DNA of 8,999 bases. Source: DATCSE01 sp036568605 (lineage in GTDB: Bacteria; Pseudomonadota; Gammaproteobacteria; Burkholderiales; Burkholderiaceae_C). Below are positions 1 through 6,384 of this stretch, in pieces. The stretch lies in the NCBI GenBank assembly GCA_036568605.1, contig DATCSE010000546.1, positions 1-8,999 of the forward strand, written 5' to 3'. Numbering within the stretch: the first letter of the stretch is position 1; each line of letters opens with the position of its first letter. Under the pieces are notes generated by a model. The model was not told the DNA's origin and did no database searches. It saw only the letters and a list, made by a program, of their open reading frames with translations. The position numbers were made by a program, and so were the translations under genes.

Positions 1-532
1 GCCTGCGGTCCTGCGAACGCACCTTGTCCGGCAGCGAGCGGGCCTGCGCGATGCAGGCTTCGGAGAATTCGTGCGGCACGCTGTACTTGCGCACCGCGAT
101 CTCGATCTCCATGCCGGGATCGTCGATCTCGCCCAGCACCTCGGTGACGCGACCGACCGGCTGCGAGTACATCGACGGCGGCTCGGTCAGCTCGATCGCG
201 ACGACCTGGCCGGCGGTCGCGGTGGCGATCGCGTTCTTCGGGATCAGGATGTCCTGGCCGTAGCGCTTGTCTTCCGGCGCGACCAGCCAGACGCCGCTCT
301 CGTGCAGCAGCCGGCCGATGATGGGCGACTTCCTGCGCTCGAGGATCTCGAGCACGCGGCCTTCGGGCCGGCCCTTGCGGTCGTAGCGGATGATGCGGGC
401 GCGCACGCGGTCGCGATGCAGCACCGCGCGCATCTCCTGCTGCGAAAGATAGAGATCGGGGCCGCGGTCGTCGCGCACGACGAAGCCATGGCCATCGCGG
501 TGCCCTTGCACCGTGCCTTCCACTTCGCTCAT
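1..532 (-). CDS. rnr: Ribonuclease R, N-terminal part (runs off the left edge)
   Basis: RNase R is a processive 3'-to-5' exoribonuclease of the RNB/RNase II family. It degrades structured RNA, including damaged rRNA and trans-translation targets. The 177 visible residues hold the two N-terminal cold-shock (OB) RNA-binding domains, at about residues 5-62 and 70-135. The first opens with GTVQGHRDGHGF and continues to DLYLS. Other RNase R-like blocks are DRKGRPEGRV, IIGRLL, VAPEDKRYGQDILIPK and GEIDDPGMEIEIAVRKYSVPHEF. The catalytic RNB domain and the S1 domain lie outside the window. I chose the ATG at 530-532 because the frame upstream stays open but offers no ATG, GTG or TTG before it enters the tRNA gene. 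Only a weak AGAG ribosome-binding site precedes it. Compared with E. coli RNase R, about 80 N-terminal residues (the helix-turn-helix region) are absent. The gene diverges from the tRNA-Leu. Family assignment is secure; the start is fairly sure. Confidence 0.93.
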   Translation of the reverse strand, partial: MSEVEGTVQGHRDGHGFVVRDDRGPDLYLSQQEMRAVLHRDRVRARIIRYDRKGRPEGRVLEILERRKSPIIGRLLHESGVWLVAPEDKRYGQDILIPKNAIATATAGQVVAIELTEPPSMYSQPVGRVTEVLGEIDDPGMEIEIAVRKYSVPHEFSEACIAQARSLPDKVRSQDRR

Positions 533-560
533 CAGCTCTGCGCCGACCGGAGTGGATGTG

Positions 561-591
561 TTGTATGAGTTGGTTGTTTTGATGATATAGT
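561..591 (+). promoter_or_regulatory. Candidate promoter of tRNA-Leu
   Basis: A -10-like TATAGT at 586-591 matches the sigma-70 consensus at five of six positions. It ends 17 bases before the mature tRNA, which would leave a leader of about 10 bases. The best -35 candidate, TTGTAT at 561-566, matches only in TTG, and the 19-base spacing is long; reading GATATA (584-589) as the -10 gives 17 bases. The stretch at about 556-590 is clearly A+T-richer than its surroundings. This is inferred from sequence only. Confidence 0.4.
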
Positions 592-608
592 CTCGGACTT
601 CCTGAAAT

Positions 609-693
<85 letters not shown>

Positions 694-713
694 AGTGATA
701 GAAAAGATAGACG

Positions 714-747
714 AAAGGCCAGCACACCCGTGCTGGCCTTTTTTGTT
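714..747 (+). terminator. Rho-independent terminator after tRNA-Leu, possibly bidirectional
   Basis: A 12-bp perfect stem (AAAGGCCAGCAC at 714-725 with its complement at 730-741) closes a 4-base loop ACCC. On the plus strand a T run (739-744) followed by GTTT completes a strong intrinsic terminator, starting 20 bases past the tRNA CCA end. On the minus strand the same stem lies 44 bases past the gpt stop codon. There it is followed by a weaker, interrupted T tract (TTTCGTCTATCTTTT), so it probably also ends the purA-gpt transcript. Confidence 0.9.
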
Positions 748-784
748 TCCTGCGCGGCGATGGGGATGCGATCCAACGGCGCGC

Positions 785-1306
785 TCAGATGACGAACTTC
801 TTCGCCAAGCCCTCGGGCCGCAGCTCGTCGTACTCCTCGAACGGCTGGTGGATCCATGGGCTGGTCGGCAGCAGCTCGACATAGTAGTCGGGCGTGTAGG
901 TCGACACGCCCTTGGTCCAGATCACCGCCGAGCGCAGCTCGCTGATCGCCGGCATGCCGCGCAGGCGGTCGACGACCGCGCGCAGCGTGACACCCGAGTC
1001 GGACAGGTCGTCGACCAGCAGCACGCGCCCGGCCAGTTCGCCCTTGGGCATCGTGATGTACTTGGCCATGTCCAGCCGGCCCTGGATCGTGCCGCCCTCG
1101 GCGCGATACGAGCTCGTCGACATGATCGCCAGCGGCTTGTCGAACACGCGCGAGATCACGTCGCCGGGCCGCATGCCGCCGCGCGCCAGGCACAGGATCT
1201 GGTCGAACTCCCAGCCCGAGTGCGCGATCTTCAGCGCGAGCCGCTCGATCAGCATGTGGTATTCGTCCCAGCTCACGTACAGGTGTTTGCCGTCGTCGGT
1301 CAGCAT
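785..1306 (-). CDS. Gpt-like purine phosphoribosyltransferase
   Basis: This 173-residue type I phosphoribosyltransferase probably salvages a 6-oxopurine base (xanthine, guanine or hypoxanthine) by joining it to PRPP to give the nucleotide and pyrophosphate, in the cytoplasm. The PRPP-binding motif VLLVDDLSDSGVTL is at residues 95-108, with its two acidic residues D99 and D100. The PPi loop ARGGMRPG is at 41-48. Near the C-terminus, K132 and the WIHQPFE block (151-157) line up with Lys115 and the WIEQPW segment of E. coli Gpt, which hold the purine ring. This favours a xanthine/guanine-type enzyme over an adenine or pyrimidine one. The ATG at 1304-1306 has a good GAGGAA ribosome-binding site 4 bases away. 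It lies 75 bases after purA, in keeping with a shared purine role. The family is secure; the exact base is inferred from the Gpt resemblance. Confidence 0.88.
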   Translation of the reverse strand: MLTDDGKHLYVSWDEYHMLIERLALKIAHSGWEFDQILCLARGGMRPGDVISRVFDKPLAIMSTSSYRAEGGTIQGRLDMAKYITMPKGELAGRVLLVDDLSDSGVTLRAVVDRLRGMPAISELRSAVIWTKGVSTYTPDYYVELLPTSPWIHQPFEEYDELRPEGLAKKFVI

Positions 1307-1310
1307 GCGG

Positions 1311-1316
1311 TTCCTC
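1311..1316 (-). promoter_or_regulatory. Ribosome-binding site of the gpt-like gene
   Basis: GAGGAA read on the minus strand lies 4 bases before the ATG. It is one of the two best Shine-Dalgarno matches in the window and supports the chosen start. Confidence 0.75.
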
Positions 1317-1381
1317 GGGTCGCTTGAAAAAGTTGGATCGGGGTTGGAGAGATTCGCACAAGGCGTCGCGCGTGGCTGCCC

Positions 1382-2749
1382 TTACTTGTACGGATGGCGC
1401 AGCAGGATCGTGTGCTCGCGGTCGGGGCCAGTCGACACCATGTCGATCGGCGCGCCGATGAAGGCCTGCACGCGCTCGAGGTAGCGGCGCGCGTTGAGCG
1501 GCAGCTTGTCCCACGCCGTCACGCCGAAGGTCGATTCGGTCCAACCGGGGAAGGTGTCGTAGACCGGCACGCAGGCCGCGATGTCGTCGGCATCCAACGG
1601 CAGGATGTCGATGCGCCGGCCGTGCAGCTCGTAGCCGACGCAGACCTTGATCTCGGGCAGGCCGTCGAGCACGTCGAGCTTCGTAATGCACAAGCCCGAA
1701 ATGCCATTGATGATCATCGAGCGCTTCAGGAGCGCGGCGTCGAGCCAGCCGCAGCGGCGTGCGCGGCCGGTGACCGTGCCGCGTTCCTGGCCGACGGTGG
1801 ACAGGTGATGCCCCACCGTGCCCGGCACGTCCAGCGGCAGTTCGGTCGGGAATGGCCCACTGCCGACCCGCGTCGTGTACGCCTTCGTGATGCCGAGGAT
1901 GTAGTGCAGCTGGTCGGGGCCGAGGCCGGCGCCCGCCGCCGCATTGCCGGCCACGCAGTTGCTCGACGTGACGAACGGATAGGTGCCGTGGTCGATGTCC
2001 AGCAGCGTGCCCTGCGCGCCTTCGAACAGGATGTTCGCGCCGTTGCGATTCGCGGTGTACAGCATGTAGCCGACATCCGCGAGCATCGGCTTGATCTGCT
2101 CCGCGAGCTTCATCGCCAGGTCGTAGATCGGCTGGAACTCGAGCGCGCTTCCGTGCAGATAACCCTGCAGCGCGAAGTTGTGCAGGTCCAGCAGCTCGCG
2201 CAGCTTCTTCGCGAAGCGCTCGGGATGCTTCAGGTCCTGCACGCGCAGCGCGCGGCGCGCGACCTTGTCTTCGTACGCCGGGCCGATGCCCTTGCCGGTG
2301 GTGCCGATCTTGCCGGCGCCGCTGGTCTCGCGCAGCGCCTCGCGCGCCTTGTCGACCTCGACGTGGAACGGCAGGATCAGCGGACACGACTCGCTGATGA
2401 ACAGCCGCGAGCGCACCTCGACGCCGATCTTCTCCAGCCGTTCGATTTCGCCCAGCAAGTGGGTCGGGTCGACGACCACGCCGTTGCCGATGTAGCAGGC
2501 CACGCCCTCGCGCATGATGCCTGACGGGATCAACTGCAGCGCCGTCTTCACCCCGTTGATCACGAGCGTATGGCCGGCGTTGTGGCCACCCTGGAAGCGC
2601 ACGACCGCCTGCGCATGGTCGGTCAGCCAGTCGACGACCTTGCCCTTGCCTTCGTCGCCCCACTGCGTGCCGACGACGACCACGTTGTGGCCTCGGCCTG
2701 CCGCCGCATCGCGGCTCTGGCCGCGCTCGGCCGTGCTGGTGTGTTGCAT
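1382..2749 (-). CDS. purA: Adenylosuccinate synthetase
   Basis: PurA joins IMP and aspartate with GTP hydrolysis to give adenylosuccinate, the first committed step from IMP to AMP, in the cytoplasm. The 455-residue product carries the signature GTQWGDEGKGK at residues 27-37, in which D32 matches catalytic Asp13 of the E. coli enzyme. QGGHNAGHT follows at 53-61, in which H60 matches His41. Further on are the IMP-binding block GTTGKGIGPAYEDK, the FEGAQGTLLDIDHGTYPFVTSSN segment (split here as FEGAQGTLLDIDHGTYPF then VTSSN), the TGRARRCGWLD loop, TKLDVLDGL for guanine recognition, and STGPDREHTIL near the end. Both ends are intact. Compared with E. coli PurA (432 residues) the N-terminus has about 19 extra residues, rich in Ala, Arg and Gly. 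The ATG at 2747-2749 is the start nearest the conserved core; earlier in-frame codons lie inside hisZ and encode nothing PurA-like. No convincing ribosome-binding site precedes it. It is 49 bases after hisZ. Confidence 0.96.
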   Translation of the reverse strand: MQHTSTAERGQSRDAAAGRGHNVVVVGTQWGDEGKGKVVDWLTDHAQAVVRFQGGHNAGHTLVINGVKTALQLIPSGIMREGVACYIGNGVVVDPTHLLGEIERLEKIGVEVRSRLFISESCPLILPFHVEVDKAREALRETSGAGKIGTTGKGIGPAYEDKVARRALRVQDLKHPERFAKKLRELLDLHNFALQGYLHGSALEFQPIYDLAMKLAEQIKPMLADVGYMLYTANRNGANILFEGAQGTLLDIDHGTYPFVTSSNCVAGNAAAGAGLGPDQLHYILGITKAYTTRVGSGPFPTELPLDVPGTVGHHLSTVGQERGTVTGRARRCGWLDAALLKRSMIINGISGLCITKLDVLDGLPEIKVCVGYELHGRRIDILPLDADDIAACVPVYDTFPGWTESTFGVTAWDKLPLNARRYLERVQAFIGAPIDMVSTGPDREHTILLRHPYK

Positions 2750-2798
2750 GTCGAAAGTCCGAGAAGCTGGAAAACTCAAAAGAAGAACCGGAAGCGGC

Positions 2799-3962
2799 TC
2801 AGAGCGCGCGCACGACCCATTCGCTGCCGACGAGCACGAGCTCGCGGTCGCAGTCGAACTCCTGGCCCTCATGCTCGTGGCCGGGCAGGATGCAGACGAC
2901 GCTCTCGCCCTGCTCGCGCAGGCGCCGCACGGCCTGGCGCAAGGCCGCATCCTCGCTCCACGGCGCGCGGATCGCGGCATGCGGCCGCGGGCCCGGCGCG
3001 AGGTTCGCGACGGTCTTCAGATCCAGGCCCAGGCCAACGGCCGGGCGGTTGCGGCCGAATACCGCGCCGACCTCGTCGTAGCGCCCGCCGCGTGCGATCG
3101 CATCGGGCCAGCCCTTGGCATAGACCGCAAAACGCGCGCCGCTGTAATAGCCGTTGCCGCCGATGTCGGCGAGATCGAAGCCGACCTTGACGTCGGGATG
3201 CGCGCGCGCCGCATGCGCAGCCAACGCCTCCAGATCGGCCAGCGCGGCGCGCAGCAGCTCGCGCGCCGGCAGCACCTCGCGCGCCGCCGCGATCACCTCC
3301 ACGCCGCCGTACAGCGTCAGCAACGTGCGCAGCCAGGTCGCGGCATCGGCCGGCAGCCTTTCGGTCGCCTCGTGCAGCGCCGCGGCATCCTTGACGGCCA
3401 ACGCGGCATAGACCGGCTCGAGTTGCCCGGCATCGGCGACCACGCCCGACAGCAGCGAGCGCACGATGCGCGCGTCGCCGAGATCCAGCACCAGGTCACG
3501 CAGGCCGGCGCGGTGCAGGCAGTCGAGCGCGAGGTCCTGAATCTCGAGATCCGCCTCGAGCCCGGCATGGCCGTAGATCTCGGCGCCGAATTGCAGCGGC
3601 TCGCGCGTCGCATGCATCGCGCTCGGCCGCGCATGCAGGACCGGGCCGCAGTAGCACAGCCGGGTCACGCCCTGGCGGTTCAGCAAGTGCGCGTCGATGC
3701 GCGCGACCTGCGGCGTTGCATCGGCGCGCAGCCCCAGCGTGCGGCCACTGAGCTGGTCGACCAGCTTGAAAGTCTTCAGGTCCAGCTCGCGGCCGGTGCC
3801 TGACAGCAGCGATTCGATGTGCTCGAGCAGCGGCGGCATCACGAGCTCGCAGCCATAGCTGCGTGCCACGTCGAGCAGCCCGCGACGGAGTTCCTCGATG
3901 TGCCGGGCCTGCGCAGGCAATACGTCGGCAATGTGCTCGGGCAACAGCCAAGCAGACGACAT
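2799..3962 (-). CDS. hisZ: ATP phosphoribosyltransferase regulatory subunit
   Basis: HisZ is a catalytically dead paralogue of histidyl-tRNA synthetase. It assembles with short-form HisG to make active, histidine-inhibited ATP phosphoribosyltransferase, the first step of histidine synthesis. The 387-residue product keeps the class II synthetase fold. It shows a motif-2-like block (LRADATPQVARIDAH, 78-92), YCGPVLHARP at 104-113, and a motif-3-like block (RGGRYDEV at 291-298, then AVGLGLDL at 308-315). At 266-275 it reads DIGGNGYYSG in place of the RGLxYY histidine motif of true HisRS, and the anticodon-binding domain is missing. Both points favour HisZ over HisS. The ATG at 3960-3962 fits the family N-terminus (LLPEHIADVLPAQA) but has no strong ribosome-binding site. 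No other his gene lies in the window, so the partner hisG must be elsewhere. The neighbours are the DUF2065 gene upstream and purA downstream. Confidence 0.95.
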   Translation of the reverse strand: MSSAWLLPEHIADVLPAQARHIEELRRGLLDVARSYGCELVMPPLLEHIESLLSGTGRELDLKTFKLVDQLSGRTLGLRADATPQVARIDAHLLNRQGVTRLCYCGPVLHARPSAMHATREPLQFGAEIYGHAGLEADLEIQDLALDCLHRAGLRDLVLDLGDARIVRSLLSGVVADAGQLEPVYAALAVKDAAALHEATERLPADAATWLRTLLTLYGGVEVIAAAREVLPARELLRAALADLEALAAHAARAHPDVKVGFDLADIGGNGYYSGARFAVYAKGWPDAIARGGRYDEVGAVFGRNRPAVGLGLDLKTVANLAPGPRPHAAIRAPWSEDAALRQAVRRLREQGESVVCILPGHEHEGQEFDCDRELVLVGSEWVVRAL

Positions 3963-3991
3963 AACAAAAACCGCCGGGGGTTAAAAAGGGG

Positions 3992-4018
3992 ATTGTACCG
4001 GCGTGCGCCGGCCGTTCA
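3992..4018 (-). promoter_or_regulatory. Candidate promoter of hisZ-purA with inverted repeat
   Basis: The 53-base gap before hisZ holds, on the minus strand, TACAAT at 3992-3997, which matches the sigma-70 -10 consensus at five of six positions. A short GC inverted repeat (CCGGC at 3998-4002 with GCCGG at 4007-4011) sits in the spacer. The only -35 candidate, CTGAAC, is poor (three of six) and overlaps the stop codon of the preceding gene. The repeat is not followed by a T run typical of a terminator. An internal promoter here is plausible but unproven. Confidence 0.3.
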
Positions 4019-4216
4019 GCCGAAGAAGACGTACAGCATCACGAGCCCCGCGAGCATGCTCGCGAGGCCGACGAAGCGGATCTGCCCGTCGCTCATCCGC
4101 GTCGCGCGCTCGAACACGGCGCGCCAGCGCGGCGGGCTCAGGAACGGCAGCACGCCTTCGATCACCAGCATCAGTGCGAAGGCGCCGGTCAGGTAGTCCC
4201 AGAAGCCGGGGGTCAC
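4016..4216 (-). CDS. DUF2065 (YjeT-like) small inner-membrane protein
   Basis: The 66-residue product resembles YjeT of E. coli, whose gene likewise lies beside hflC and purA. Its function is unknown. Two hydrophobic segments are visible, at about residues 8-26 (including GAFALMLVIEGVLPFL) and 48-65 (including GLASMLAGLVMLYVFF). They are separated by a charged stretch with a conserved-looking PPRWR and a following helix ending MSDGQIRFVG. This predicts a helical hairpin in the inner membrane. The start is taken as GTG at 4214-4216, which gives the family's usual length and begins just before the first membrane segment. The frame stays open further upstream, but only inside hflC. No ATG is available except within the first membrane segment. 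The start lies 13 bases after the hflC stop codon, so translation may be coupled to hflC. The family call is from recall of YjeT. Confidence 0.85.
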   Translation of the reverse strand: MTPGFWDYLTGAFALMLVIEGVLPFLSPPRWRAVFERATRMSDGQIRFVGLASMLAGLVMLYVFFG

Positions 4217-4229
4217 GCCTCGCGTCGTC

Positions 4230-5132
4230 TCACTTCTTCGCCGGTCCGGGCGCGGGGCCCGGCGCCGGCGCGCTGCCGCGCATCGCCTTGAAGAACTCGC
4301 TGCTCGGGTCGACCACGACCACGTCGGAGCGGCTGCGGAAGGTCGCGCGGTAGGCTTCCAGGCTGCGATAGAACTCGGCGAACTGCGGATCGCGCCCGAA
4401 CGCATCGGCGAACAGCTGCGAGGCCTTCGCATCGCCCTCGCCCTTGACCTTCTGCGCATCGCGATACGCCTCGGCGAGGATCACCTGGGTCTGCCGGTCG
4501 GCCTCGGCACGGATCTTCTCGCCCTCGGCGCCACCGGTCGCGCGCAGCTGGTTCGCGACTTGCTGCCGCTCCGAGCGCATTCGGCTGTAGATCGACTCGG
4601 TGATGCCAGCGACGAAGTCGACGCGCTTGATGCGCACGTCCTGGATCTCGATGCCGAACGACTTGGCCTCGTCGGCGAGGCGCACGCGCACGTCCTGCAT
4701 CACCTTGTCGCGGCCGCTGGACAGCACCTCGGCGACCGTGCGCTTCGTGACCTCCTCGTTGAACGCTGCATGGACGATGGGGCTCAGCCGCGTCTCGACG
4801 TTGCGCATGTCGGTGCCGCTGTTGCGAATGAACTGGCGCGGGTCGATCACGCGCCACTTGATCAGCCAGTCGATCACCAGGCTCTTCTTTTCGGCGGTGA
4901 AGATCGGGCGGTTCTCGGGGCTGTCCATCGTCTGGATGCGCCGATCGAGGAACACGACGTTCTGGAACGGCGGCGGCAGCTTCCACTTCAGCCCCGGCTC
5001 CTGGATCACTTCCTTGATCTCGCCGAGCGCGTACACGACGGCGACCTGGCGCTGGTCGACGATGAAGAGCGTCGAGCTCAGCAACATCAGCCCCAGCAGC
5101 AGGGCACCGAGAAGAACAACGATGCGGTTCAT
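4230..5132 (-). CDS. hflC: HflC, SPFH-domain modulator of FtsH protease
   Basis: HflC pairs with HflK to form a large inner-membrane cage around the FtsH protease, which controls its access to membrane substrates. The 300-residue product has one N-terminal membrane anchor at residues 3-24. A stomatin/prohibitin (SPFH/Band 7) domain follows, at about residues 25-190 and starting FIVDQRQVAVVYALGEIKEV. Then comes a helical, charged, probably coiled-coil stretch at about 180-245 (SRMRSERQQVANQLRATGG, then EGEKIRAEADRQ). Conserved blocks include EPGLKWKLPPPFQNV and DVRIKRVDF. The protein ends in a Pro-Ala-Gly tail (SAPAPGPAPGPAKK) and is about 30 residues shorter than I recall for E. coli HflC. 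The ATG at 5130-5132 lies 19 bases after the hflK stop, with a GGAG 10 bases upstream. The two genes are surely co-transcribed. Confidence 0.96.
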   Translation of the reverse strand: MNRIVVLLGALLLGLMLLSSTLFIVDQRQVAVVYALGEIKEVIQEPGLKWKLPPPFQNVVFLDRRIQTMDSPENRPIFTAEKKSLVIDWLIKWRVIDPRQFIRNSGTDMRNVETRLSPIVHAAFNEEVTKRTVAEVLSSGRDKVMQDVRVRLADEAKSFGIEIQDVRIKRVDFVAGITESIYSRMRSERQQVANQLRATGGAEGEKIRAEADRQTQVILAEAYRDAQKVKGEGDAKASQLFADAFGRDPQFAEFYRSLEAYRATFRSRSDVVVVDPSSEFFKAMRGSAPAPGPAPGPAKK

Positions 5133-5151
5133 GGCGTGCGGGCTCCGGCGC

Positions 5152-6384
5152 TCAGCGGCTTTCGCGGTCGCGACCGCGCTGGTTGTCGCGCGAGCGCGCG
5201 TCGCTCGTGCCGGTCGAGGTCGAGGTATCGGGCGGCGTCGACGGCGCCACAGGGGCCGTCGGGTTCAGCGTCACGATCGACTGCTGCATCAGCTTGTCCA
5301 GCGGCAGGTACAGCAGGTTCGAGTTGTTGCGCGAGTCGACCAGCACCTTGCTGACGTTCGAGTAGATCTGCCGCATCGTGTCGATGTACATGCGGTCGCG
5401 TGTCACGGCCGGTGCCTTCTGGTACTCGGTCAGCACGCTCGTGAAGCGGCGCGCGTCGCCCTCGGCCTCGGCGATCGTCTTCGCCTTGTAGGCCTCGGCT
5501 TCTTCGCGCAGCCGCGCGGACGTGCCCTGCGCCTTCGGGATCACGTCGCTCGCATAGGCCAGGCCTTCCTTCTTCAGGCGGTCGCCGTCCTGGCCGGCCT
5601 TCAGCGTGTCCTCGAACGCGGTCTGCACCTGCTCGGGCGGCTGCACGCTCTGCACGTTGACGTTGACGACGACGATGCCGGCCTTGAGCCGGTCCAGCTG
5701 GTTCTGGATCGACTTGACCAGTTCGGCTGCGATCGCGTCGCGCTGCTCGTACAGCACCGAGTCGATCTTGCTGCGGCCGACGATCTCGCGCACCGCCGAT
5801 TCCGCGGCGAGCACCACTGCGTCCTCGGGGTCGCGGTTCTCGTACAGGAACATGCGCGCGTCCTTCAGCCGGTATTGCACGGTGAAGCGGATGTCGACGA
5901 TGTTCTCGTCCTGCGTCAGCATCGACGAATCGCGCAGCCCGGTCGCCGCGACCACGTTGTTGCGACCGACCTCCTTGGTGCGCAGCTGCGTGAAGTTGAC
6001 CGTCTCGTGCGCCTGGAACGGGTACGGCATGCGCCACTGGAAGCCGGCGTCCGCGGTGTGGCTGTACTTGCCGAACGAGGTGACGACCGCCTGCTGCCCT
6101 TCCTGCACGATGAAGAAGCCGCTGCCCAGCCAGATCAACGCGACGACGCCCGCAATGAGGCTGACGCCGACGCCGGCGCTCTTCATGTCCGGCTGGAAGT
6201 TCGGGCCGCCGTTGCCGCCGTCACCGGACCCGTTGCCGCCCGTGCGCGGGCTGCCCTTGCCGCCGAACAGGCCGCTGAGCTTGCGGTTGAAATCGCGCCA
6301 GAGCTCGTCGAGGTCGGGCGGGCCGTCACGGCCGTTGCTGAGGATGAGTCCGAACTTGGCGAACTTGGGAAAGCGCATGGTCAT
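5152..6384 (-). CDS. hflK: HflK, SPFH-domain modulator of FtsH protease
   Basis: HflK is the partner of HflC in the membrane complex that surrounds FtsH. The 410-residue product opens with a cytoplasmic segment containing the HflK-type motif GPPDLDELWRDFNRKL (21-36). A Gly/Asn-rich flexible linker follows at about 41-63, then one membrane segment at about 70-93 (SLIAGVVALIWLGSGFFIV). The SPFH domain begins VQEGQQAVVTSFGKY. Further on are a helical coiled-coil region (about 285-335, with AEAYKAKTIAEAEGDARRF) and a Ser/Thr/Pro-rich then Arg/Asp-rich hydrophilic tail from about 372. The ATG at 6382-6384 overlaps the hflX stop in an ATGA, which suggests translational coupling. A second ATG two codons later (6376-6378) is equally possible. 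No clear ribosome-binding site is seen for either. Confidence 0.96.
   Translation of the reverse strand: MTMRFPKFAKFGLILSNGRDGPPDLDELWRDFNRKLSGLFGGKGSPRTGGNGSGDGGNGGPNFQPDMKSAGVGVSLIAGVVALIWLGSGFFIVQEGQQAVVTSFGKYSHTADAGFQWRMPYPFQAHETVNFTQLRTKEVGRNNVVAATGLRDSSMLTQDENIVDIRFTVQYRLKDARMFLYENRDPEDAVVLAAESAVREIVGRSKIDSVLYEQRDAIAAELVKSIQNQLDRLKAGIVVVNVNVQSVQPPEQVQTAFEDTLKAGQDGDRLKKEGLAYASDVIPKAQGTSARLREEAEAYKAKTIAEAEGDARRFTSVLTEYQKAPAVTRDRMYIDTMRQIYSNVSKVLVDSRNNSNLLYLPLDKLMQQSIVTLNPTAPVAPSTPPDTSTSTGTSDARSRDNQRGRDRESR

Noticed and set aside
2750..2980. 77-codon upstream extension of the purA frame
   Set aside because: It lies inside the hisZ coding region in another frame, is Ser/Arg/Ala-rich, and extends PurA well beyond any usual N-terminus.
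1394..3803. Long plus-strand frames opposite purA and hisZ
   Set aside because: Their composition (Arg, Ala, Gln, His, Asp) is that expected from the reverse complement of GC-rich genes, and PurA and HisZ account for the region on the other strand.
2799..3962. Histidyl-tRNA synthetase (hisS) as identity of this gene
   Set aside because: The histidine-binding RGLxYY motif and the anticodon-binding domain are absent, and the length and the DUF2065/purA context fit HisZ.
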